Made by a program: the position numbers and the translations under genes. Below are positions 7,635 to 12,173 of a DNA stretch of 12,173 nt, piece by piece. Position 1 is the first letter of the stretch. Each line of letters starts with the position of its first letter. The notes below the pieces were generated by a model. The model had not been told where the DNA came from and did not search any database. It worked only from the letters and a program-made list of their open reading frames with translations. Origin of the DNA: Deltaproteobacteria bacterium UBA5756 (lineage in GTDB: Bacteria > Desulfobacterota > Syntrophorhabdia > Syntrophorhabdales > Syntrophorhabdaceae); NCBI GenBank assembly GCA_002418985.1, contig DIFE01000131.1, positions 1 to 12,173 on the forward strand, given 5' to 3'.

Positions 7635-7640
7635 AAGGAG
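7635..7640 (+). promoter_or_regulatory. Strong ribosome binding site
   Basis: AAGGAG stands five bases before the ATG at 7646. It is the clearest Shine-Dalgarno sequence in the cluster and fixes the start of the small 123-residue protein, whose length would otherwise be uncertain. Confidence 0.8.
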
Positions 7641-7645
7641 CCGGG

Positions 7646-8017
7646 ATGAAAATCAGGTTCGTCGTACCGACGGCAGATATCGTAAATGAGGAAAGAGACC
7701 GTTTTCTCACACAGGCGATGGGTGGCTGCTGGCATGACCGGGGCAGCGGCAATCCCGTTACGATGTTCACCCTCCAGGGTCATATCTGTTCAAAGTGCGG
7801 ACTGTTCTTCTCTACCGCAACCGATTACTCCACCCCGGAAGATTTTCTGAGACTGTATGAATGGGCAAAAAATTACCCGGGACTTCAGGCGTTTGTCGCC
7901 ACGTTCCGGGCGAGGGACTTCATGAATGAGAAACGAGGGCCCGAGAAGAGAAAGCAATTCGCCGACGGCCTTTACACACTACTGTCCGCGCGCGGAAAGG
8001 ATGAGGAAAATGTTTGA
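7646..8017 (+). CDS. Small unknown protein with Cys/His cluster, possibly ABA-sandwich-like
   Basis: I do not recognise this 123-residue protein with certainty. It has no signal peptide or membrane segment. It carries AMGGCWHD (C28, H30) and GHICSKCGLFF (H46, C48, C51), which together could bind zinc. The order MGG-W-H, then an aromatic strand, then STPEDFLRLYEWA, then a final strand and helix is reminiscent of small phage ABA-sandwich domain proteins, but that is a weak structural analogy. The start has a strong Shine-Dalgarno. It lies 36 bases after the Memo-AMMECR1 gene and its end overlaps the aminopeptidase start by eight bases, so it is surely expressed with them. The tail is charged (NEKRGPEKRKQ). 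It might be a partner, a regulator or a substrate of the neighbouring enzymes; nothing in the sequence decides this. Confidence 0.75.
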   Translation: MKIRFVVPTADIVNEERDRFLTQAMGGCWHDRGSGNPVTMFTLQGHICSKCGLFFSTATDYSTPEDFLRLYEWAKNYPGLQAFVATFRARDFMNEKRGPEKRKQFADGLYTLLSARGKDEENV

Positions 8018-9212
8018 CAGCGACACACTCCACAAATACGCGGATGTCCTGCTCTGGGGCCTTTCGACGGCCAGAAAGGAAAGATTCAAAAAAGGTGACG
8101 TGATCTTTCTTCAGTACGACCCGGCGGCCCTCGCGCTTGCCGAGGTGCTCTACGCCAAGATCCTGGACCGGGGGATGTATCCTCTGCAGCGCATGGGCCT
8201 CACGAGCACCATGGAACACTCCTTCTACGGAAAGGCGACGGGGCGCCAGCTCGCCTGGCTGCCGCCCGGGGACAGGGAACTCTACGAGCGCGTCAACGGA
8301 AGGATATTCCTGCGCGCGCCGGCATCGCTGACCCACCTTAAGGACATCGACCCCCTGAGGATCAACAGGGTCCTCGTATCACGCAAACCCCTTCGCGACA
8401 TCCTCGACAAACGAGAGGAAAAAGGTGTCTACAGCTGGACGCTCTGTACCTACCCCACGGCCGGCCTCGCACAACAGGCGAAGATGTCCGTCAGGGCATA
8501 TGGCGGACAGATCATCAAGGCCTGCTTCCTCGACGAAAAGGACCCCGTCGGCAAATGGAAGGCCATCCATGCACGGGCGGTGCGGATCAAGGAATGGCTC
8601 GGCACCCTGAAGGTACAATCTCTTCACATCGCTTCGAAAAACACCGATCTCGTCCTCACACCGGGAGAGAGACGCAAGTGGGCCGGCATATCCGGGCACA
8701 ACATCCCCAGCTTCGAGGTCTTCCTTTCTCCTGACTGGCGGGGCACTGAAGGCACCTACTATGCCAACCTGCCCTCTTTTCGGAGCGGCAACTACATCGA
8801 AGGTGTTCGCCTTGTGTTCAAAAAAGGAAAGGTCGTCGAGGCCGATGCAAAGAAAGGCGGGGAATTCCTCAAAAAACAGATCCTCATGGATAAGGGCGCC
8901 TGCCGCGTGGGAGAGTTTTCGCTGACCGACAAGCGCTTTTCCCTCATCGACCGGTTCATGGCGGACACCCTGTTCGACGAAAACTTCGGCGGTTCCGACG
9001 GCAACTGCCATCTTGCACTCGGTGCATCGTACAGCGACACCTTCAGCGGCAATCCGGCGAGGCTGACGACGGAAATGAAGCAGAAACTGGGTTTCAACGA
9101 CTCCGCGCTCCACTGGGACCTCGTCAGTACGGAACCCAGGACCGTGACGGCCCGCCTGACCAACGGTAAAGAACTGGTGATCTACGAAAAAGGTGTCTTC
9201 TGCCTCCCCTGA
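8010..9212 (+). CDS. M29 family metallo-aminopeptidase (AmpS-like)
   Basis: This is a full-length (400-residue) thermophilic-type aminopeptidase that removes N-terminal residues from peptides with two metal ions. All expected ligands and catalytic residues are present: E236 in NIPSFEVF, E302 in VGEFSL, H334 and Y341 in NCHLALGASY, and H368 and D370 in ALHWDL. The spacings between these (66 from the first to the second Glu, 7 from His to Tyr, 2 from His to Asp) equal those of the Thermus enzyme (E250, E316, H345, Y352, H378, D380). FDENFGG matches the family FDEN motif. No signal peptide is seen, so it should be cytosolic. The start at ATG 8010 is chosen because AAGGATGAGG stands at a suitable distance upstream; ATG 8001 is in frame but has no room for a ribosome site. 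It overlaps the preceding gene by eight bases. Family assignment is firm; the peptide substrate is unknown. Confidence 0.93.
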   Translation: MFDSDTLHKYADVLLWGLSTARKERFKKGDVIFLQYDPAALALAEVLYAKILDRGMYPLQRMGLTSTMEHSFYGKATGRQLAWLPPGDRELYERVNGRIFLRAPASLTHLKDIDPLRINRVLVSRKPLRDILDKREEKGVYSWTLCTYPTAGLAQQAKMSVRAYGGQIIKACFLDEKDPVGKWKAIHARAVRIKEWLGTLKVQSLHIASKNTDLVLTPGERRKWAGISGHNIPSFEVFLSPDWRGTEGTYYANLPSFRSGNYIEGVRLVFKKGKVVEADAKKGGEFLKKQILMDKGACRVGEFSLTDKRFSLIDRFMADTLFDENFGGSDGNCHLALGASYSDTFSGNPARLTTEMKQKLGFNDSALHWDLVSTEPRTVTARLTNGKELVIYEKGVFCLP

Positions 9213-9247
9213 GATCACATAAACTGGTATTCTTTTTTGTCGGCTGG

Positions 9248-10387
9248 GTGGGGATGGTCCTCTACTTCACTCAAAGGTGGATCCTCGGGCCGCTTATTCC
9301 TTCCCTCATGGAGACCTTCGGCACCGACAGGACGACGCTCGGCATCGTCGGGGCGGGTTCCCTCTGGGGGTATACGTTCACGCCGATCATCGCCGGCATT
9401 ATCTCCGACAGGTTTGGAAGGAGGTATGTCATCCTCTTCGGTATGTTCGGGCTCTCGGCTTTGACGGTCATTTCAGGTCTCGCACATTCGACGAGCCAGC
9501 TTTTCCTCTTCCGCTTCATAACGGGCCTGATAGAGGGTTTCTTCTTCATTCCCCTCATCGCCTTCACAATGGAACTCTTTCCCGAACGGCCCGGATTTTA
9601 CGTCACCTTCATGTCGTCGGGCACGTCCTTTGGCTGGTTCACAGGCCCCGCTCTTGCTGGATGGCTTCTCGATCTTACGGGAAACTGGCGCATCCCCTTC
9701 TTCGCAACGGGGATCGCCGGCATACTCCTTGCCGTTGTCCTCATGTTCATCTGGCCCGAGGTCAAGAGGGAGAGACACCCGGGGGGAAAGCTCCTCGACC
9801 CCTCCATATTGGGGAAATCAAGCCTCATCATGCTTGGCCTCGTGAGCTTCACCGCCATGTTCCAGATATCGGGCGAGTTCGGTTTTGCTATGTGGTACCC
9901 CGTGTTCCTGAAAACAGAGATAGGGATGACCGCGTCGATGGCAGGCGTCATGGCGGGCCTCTGGGGCCTGGGCCAGTTCGTGGGCAGGCCCGCCATGGGG
10001 CTCTTCTCCGACAGGCTGGGCTATCGCCGCGTGGGCATCGCGGGCGGCATCCTCATGGGATTGTGCCTGATCATGGTACTTAAAGTGGAAAACAGTTTCG
10101 CACGGGGACTCATTACCCTGTTCACCGGCTTTGTCGGCTCCGCCGTTATGGGCACGCTCTGGACATTCACCGGCCTGACTTTCGCCCGCACCCGAGGTCT
10201 GGCCCTCGGCGTGCTGACCACCTGGTCCTACGCCATAGCGTCTCTTTCCCCTATCACCATCGGCTACATCGGCGATCACTACCGCGTCTCGACAGGACTC
10301 CTCGTCATATGCGTCCCCGCCGTATTCCTGGCCTGCGCCGCCTTCGCGGCAACAGGACTGGTGAAGATGGACGGCTACAGGGGCTAG
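9248..10387 (+). CDS. Major facilitator superfamily transporter
   Basis: A protein of about 12 membrane segments with the MFS motif A twice: DRFGRR at residues 54-59 (loop 2-3) and DRLGYRR at 255-261 (loop 8-9). It is a secondary transporter in the inner membrane; the substrate cannot be told. The start is unresolved. GTG 9248 and ATG 9254 are the only standard starts, yet the frame stays open upstream to 9170 and encodes RSHKLVFFFVGWVG directly before, which completes a normal first membrane helix. No ATG, GTG or TTG occurs there, but CTG 9200 has AAAAAGGTG ending four bases before it, so a CTG start overlapping the aminopeptidase end is possible. It is the last gene of the cluster and would import a peptidase product or export a made compound; neither is proven. 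Confidence 0.85.
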   Translation: MGMVLYFTQRWILGPLIPSLMETFGTDRTTLGIVGAGSLWGYTFTPIIAGIISDRFGRRYVILFGMFGLSALTVISGLAHSTSQLFLFRFITGLIEGFFFIPLIAFTMELFPERPGFYVTFMSSGTSFGWFTGPALAGWLLDLTGNWRIPFFATGIAGILLAVVLMFIWPEVKRERHPGGKLLDPSILGKSSLIMLGLVSFTAMFQISGEFGFAMWYPVFLKTEIGMTASMAGVMAGLWGLGQFVGRPAMGLFSDRLGYRRVGIAGGILMGLCLIMVLKVENSFARGLITLFTGFVGSAVMGTLWTFTGLTFARTRGLALGVLTTWSYAIASLSPITIGYIGDHYRVSTGLLVICVPAVFLACAAFAATGLVKMDGYRG

Positions 10388-10389
10388 AG

Positions 10390-10420
10390 GGGCGCCGTCG
10401 CCCGGGATAGTTTTTCTTCT
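10390..10420 (+). terminator. Weak terminator-like hairpin after the MFS gene
   Basis: GGGCG (10390-10394) pairs with CGCCC (10399-10403) around a CCGT loop. A pyrimidine run TTTTTCTTCT begins at 10411. The stem is only five bases and the T-run starts seven bases after it, so termination efficiency may be low. Its position, three bases past the stop of the last operon gene and before a separate promoter-like sequence, supports the reading. Confidence 0.4.
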
Positions 10421-10436
10421 CTTTACCCTTTCGATT

Positions 10437-10442
10437 TATGAT
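10437..10442 (+). promoter_or_regulatory. Candidate -10 box close to the start of the Cys-rich gene
   Basis: TATGAT (10437-10442), continuing into AAAAT, ends 12 bases before the ATG at 10455. There is no clear -35 at the right distance and no Shine-Dalgarno before the ATG. Transcription would begin near 10450, giving an almost leaderless message. Confidence 0.35.
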
Positions 10443-10454
10443 AAAATAGCACCC

Positions 10455-10853
10455 ATGGGTAAGGCAATACCGGGTGCTCTCCTGAGAATGTGGGAACTTC
10501 TTTCCGACGAGTTTCAGGATGCCCTTCTGCTGGCCGTTGAAAAGAACCGTGACGCCAGGAGGAATTTCAGGGGTGCAGCCGTGCATTCCTGCCCGCATTG
10601 TGGGGACGCAAACACAATGGACTGCTCCACCATCGAGAGCATCGGCGATGCAACCGTGGGACTGTGCCTCGTCTGCGGATACCTCTGGTGCCTTGAGTGT
10701 GACGCCTCGCTGCTCACAGGTATCAATTGCGGCCACTGGCAGATCTGTTCCGCATGCCCGCAGAAAAAAGAATCCTCCGGCTATTGCGGCACCGTCCCCT
10801 GGGAATGCCCCTACATCAGAGACTGGCTCAGGAAAAACCATCCAGTGGTTTAG
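10455..10853 (+). CDS. Cysteine-rich putative zinc-binding protein, IBR-like pattern
   Basis: The 132-residue protein has no signal peptide. Residues 1-40 are probably helical. After this come twelve cysteines: C46-x2-C49, C57, C71-x2-C74, C79-x2-C82, C92, C98-x2-C101, C111 and C118, with H94 in NCGHWQIC. The order CPHCG, then CLVCGYLWCLEC, then CGHW-IC-AC looks like the double zinc cluster of in-between-RING (IBR) or treble-clef domains, so two or three structural zinc ions are likely. I cannot name the family, and bacterial proteins with this pattern are not shown to be ubiquitin ligases. No ribosome site is visible before the ATG. It stands alone between the operon and the M15 gene, in the same direction. 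Four CxxC pairs at even spacing argue strongly that the frame is coding. Confidence 0.75.
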   Translation: MGKAIPGALLRMWELLSDEFQDALLLAVEKNRDARRNFRGAAVHSCPHCGDANTMDCSTIESIGDATVGLCLVCGYLWCLECDASLLTGINCGHWQICSACPQKKESSGYCGTVPWECPYIRDWLRKNHPVV

Positions 10854-10865
10854 AAACGACGTAAC

Positions 10866-10879
10866 CGGCTGGAAAGCCG
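10866..10879 (+). other. Small hairpin between the Cys-rich gene and the M15 gene
   Basis: CGGCT (10866-10870) pairs with AGCCG (10875-10879) around a GGAA tetraloop, twelve bases after the stop of the upstream gene. There is no T-run after it, so it is not a convincing intrinsic terminator; it may protect the 3' end of the upstream message. Confidence 0.3.
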
Positions 10880-10885
10880 TAACGC

Positions 10886-10902
10886 GATATGGGTTGCATA
10901 TC
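10886..10902. promoter_or_regulatory. Operator-like dyad GATATG-N5-CATATC over the -35 region
   Basis: A perfect 6-bp inverted repeat, GATATG (10886-10891) and CATATC (10897-10902), with a five-base spacer, covers the -35 hexamer TTGCAT (10894-10899) of the promoter before the M15 peptidase. A dimeric repressor bound here would block the promoter. The regulator cannot be identified from this window. Confidence 0.4.
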
Positions 10903-10922
10903 CCTTGCCAGCCTATTATAAT
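10894..10922 (+). promoter_or_regulatory. Sigma-70-type promoter of the M15 peptidase gene, likely leaderless
   Basis: TTGCAT (10894-10899) and a perfect TATAAT (10917-10922) are separated by exactly 17 bases. The -10 box ends only five bases before the ATG at 10928, so transcription should begin at or within a base or two of the start codon. No Shine-Dalgarno sequence exists, in agreement with a leaderless mRNA. Confidence 0.6.
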
Positions 10923-10927
10923 TCTGC

Positions 10928-11872
10928 ATGACCGCTTCCAAGATACTACTTTGTCTGTCTTTGTTGATCGCTGTTTCACTGATGCTTTTCTTCCCTTGCG
11001 CCGGCACGGCATGGTCGGATCTTGTCCGTTTTTTTCTGGTGGGGGACGGCAAAATAAGTATACGGAACGAACATAACGGACGGGAAGCGACGGTGAATCT
11101 CTTTGATACTGATGGCAGGCTCAGCGAAAAGGCTCTCGATGCGATCGACAGGGTGTTCGGTTTTTCCGACGGTCCGAAGGGAGAGCATATCTCTCTGAGG
11201 CTTCTCCTTTTACTGGACTATTTTTCGGACAGGATCGCCCCCGGAAAAACGATCCACCTCATTTCAGGCTACAGAAGTCCTGTCTATAACCAGAAGCTGA
11301 AGAGATCCGGCGGCAACGTGGCAAAGACGAGCACCCATATCGACGGCATGGCGCTGGATTTCTACCTGGAGGGAATTGACGGCAAGCAACTGTGGGAGAT
11401 CATCCGCAGGGAGAACTGCTGCGGTGTCGGCCATTATGGAGGCAAGAGCATCCACCTCGATTCCGGAAGGCCTCGGTTCTGGCAGGCTGCAACGTCGAAG
11501 GTCAATACACGGGAAAGTGAATTCAACCGCAAGCTCTATCTCTCCACTGAAAACGATCGCTACAGGCAGGGGGAGAAGGTCCGCCTCTTCCTGACATCCT
11601 TGAGTGATTTCCCATTCGGGGTCCGCAAGACAGCCACCTTGCTCAAGGACAGCGCTGAGAAGGATGGTGCGGCGGCGCTGACGATTCAAGGCCAGGATGA
11701 TGAAGGATGCGTCCCGATCACCGACAGGAACGCGTCCCGATCGATCTACGCAACACTTCCCGCGGGATTGGGACCGGGTCGTTACAGGATTCGATTCGAT
11801 TTCTGCAAAAGACCCTTCGAACAGATGCCGGCGACAACCTTATCAAACGAGATAGAGATCGTCGGAGATTGA
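10928..11872 (+). CDS. Exported YcbK/MepK-type peptidase M15 (DUF882) with extra C-terminal domain
   Basis: The 314-residue protein begins with a Sec signal peptide (about residues 1-29, ending CAGTA-WS; the Cys context is not a proper lipobox). Residues about 85-190 are a Peptidase_M15_2 domain: SGYRSPVYN, then STHIDGMALDFYL, then SIHLDSGRPRFW. H137, D144 and H176 are the zinc ligands of the family, and HYG at 169-171 is also typical. E. coli YcbK (MepK) of this family cleaves peptidoglycan cross-links, so a periplasmic murein endopeptidase is likely. E. coli YcbK is about 180 residues; here about 120 more follow, predicted mostly beta (FNRKLYLST, KVRLFLTSL, GRYRIRFDF), perhaps an Ig-like module for binding wall or partner. 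A neat promoter ends five bases before the ATG. It is not part of the upstream operon. Nothing in the active site is missing. Confidence 0.88.
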   Translation: MTASKILLCLSLLIAVSLMLFFPCAGTAWSDLVRFFLVGDGKISIRNEHNGREATVNLFDTDGRLSEKALDAIDRVFGFSDGPKGEHISLRLLLLLDYFSDRIAPGKTIHLISGYRSPVYNQKLKRSGGNVAKTSTHIDGMALDFYLEGIDGKQLWEIIRRENCCGVGHYGGKSIHLDSGRPRFWQAATSKVNTRESEFNRKLYLSTENDRYRQGEKVRLFLTSLSDFPFGVRKTATLLKDSAEKDGAAALTIQGQDDEGCVPITDRNASRSIYATLPAGLGPGRYRIRFDFCKRPFEQMPATTLSNEIEIVGD

Positions 11873-11950
11873 CGAAAAACATCCCTCGCATCTTCACAAA
11901 TCCGGGATAGCTTATTCCTTTGCGAAGGATCTTCCCGTATTCTCTCCTTC

Positions 11951-11977
11951 GTCATACCGGCGAAGGCCGGTATCCAG
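11951..11977. repeat. Dispersed palindromic repeat of the GTCATtCCGGCGAAGGCCGG type
   Basis: ATACCGGC (11954-11961) pairs perfectly with GCCGGTAT (11966-11973) around a GAAG loop, flanked by GTC and CCAG. On the minus strand it translates as WIPAFAGMT, the hallmark peptide of this very common intergenic repeat seen in many proteobacterial genomes. The usual form has TTCC where this has TACC, and both arms carry the matching change (ATACC/GGTAT), a compensatory pair that keeps the stem. Confidence 0.75.
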
Positions 11978-12147
11978 AAAATATGAGGGGATACAAAAAC
12001 CTCTGGGGCTCCGGCTAAATTGCGGCATGCCGGCTCCATCACTGCTGTCCAAGATAATCCATTTCCCGGACCGCTTTCTTTATAAAGCAATGATTCAGGA
12101 CAGGTAAATCCCCCATTTCAAAACCAGGTTGCCTTATCTCGTTCAGT

Positions 12148-12160
12148 TCGTCATTCCGGC
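12148..12160. repeat. Possible partial copy of the same repeat at the window edge
   Basis: TCGTCATTCCGGC matches the first arm of the repeat at 11951 (TCGTCATACCGGC, one difference) and agrees with the common TTCC form, but then diverges into CTTTCTC. It may be half a repeat or a broken copy. Confidence 0.4.
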
Positions 12161-12173
12161 TTTCTCTATACGT

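Larger units (their letters stand above)
11873..12173. other. Gene-free right end
   Basis: I see no supported coding sequence in the last 301 bases. The stretch holds the palindromic repeat at 11951-11977, a 10-bp perfect palindrome CGGCATGCCG (12023-12032), and a possible second repeat copy at the edge. No intrinsic terminator is obvious after the M15 gene unless the 11954-11973 hairpin serves, and that lacks a T-run. Confidence 0.6.

Noticed and set aside
7646..8017. RiPP precursor peptide for the radical SAM enzyme
   Set aside because: At 123 residues with a folded-domain pattern and no leader/core layout or repeated core, it does not look like a precursor, and the radical enzyme is of the AmrS family rather than a SPASM-type maturase.
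8379..9218. 279-residue minus-strand frame opposite the M29 aminopeptidase
   Set aside because: The plus frame has every catalytic residue of M29 with exact spacing; the antisense frame is a by-product of GC-rich codon use.
9277..10083. 268-residue plus-strand frame inside the MFS gene
   Set aside because: An out-of-frame shadow rich in His and Arg; the MFS frame has membrane helices and two motif A copies.
10928..11010. Lipoprotein signal in the M15 peptidase
   Set aside because: The only early Cys (in LFFPC) has Phe-Phe-Pro before it instead of a lipobox, while AGTA-WS gives an ordinary signal peptidase I site.
11782..12090. 102-residue minus-strand frame over the right end
   Set aside because: It contains the translated repeat (WIPAFAGMT) and runs antisense into the end of the M15 gene; no sign of a real protein.

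Overview
The window looks like a piece of chromosome from a GC-rich Gram-negative bacterium, most likely an anaerobic member of the Desulfobacterota (former Deltaproteobacteria) or a near relative. The reasons are an AsmA-type envelope protein, Tat- and Sec-type export signals, a YcbK-type murein peptidase, an AmmeMemoRadiSam gene set, and two families of short palindromic intergenic repeats of the kind scattered through such genomes. The assignment rests on general resemblance, not on a phylogenetic marker. I see no rRNA, tRNA, CRISPR array, transposase or phage gene.

Layout. Bases 1-2468 are one long minus-strand gene for an AsmA/YdbH-like membrane-anchored protein whose C-terminus lies beyond the left edge. 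A divergent intergenic region (2469-2646) is packed with inverted copies of a GGTTATGGGTAATGGG-type repeat, and the repeat runs into the start of the next gene. From 2647 to 10387, six plus-strand genes follow with gaps of 56 bases or less, or with overlaps: a membrane protein with a spermidine-synthase-like domain (2647-4977), a radical SAM enzyme of the AmmeMemoRadiSam system with a twin-arginine signal (5034-6143), a Memo-AMMECR1 fusion with a Sec-type signal peptide (6140-7609), a 123-residue unknown protein with a Cys/His cluster (7646-8017), an M29 metallo-aminopeptidase (8010-9212) and an MFS transporter (9248-10387). A weak terminator-like hairpin follows. Two further genes appear to be transcribed separately: a 12-cysteine zinc-ribbon/IBR-like protein (10455-10853) and an exported YcbK-type M15 peptidase with an extra C-terminal domain (10928-11872). 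The last 300 bases hold no gene but carry an 8-bp-stem palindromic repeat and the beginning of what may be another copy.

How the genes may work together. The core is a complete AmmeMemoRadiSam set (radical SAM enzyme, Memo-like B, AMMECR1-like A) in which both polypeptides carry export signals. This suggests that the whole system works outside the cytoplasm, which is puzzling for an enzyme class that needs SAM and low-potential electrons. It is flanked by a polytopic protein with a Rossmann domain of the spermidine synthase family that appears to lack the catalytic acid, a cytosolic aminopeptidase, a small putative metal-binding protein and a transporter. Together they could make, trim or move a small peptide or amine compound. 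That pathway is inference; only the family assignments are supported directly by motifs. The most unusual items are the exported radical SAM system, the repeat that has become the N-terminus of a membrane protein, and the promoter/operator arrangement before the M15 peptidase that implies a leaderless mRNA.
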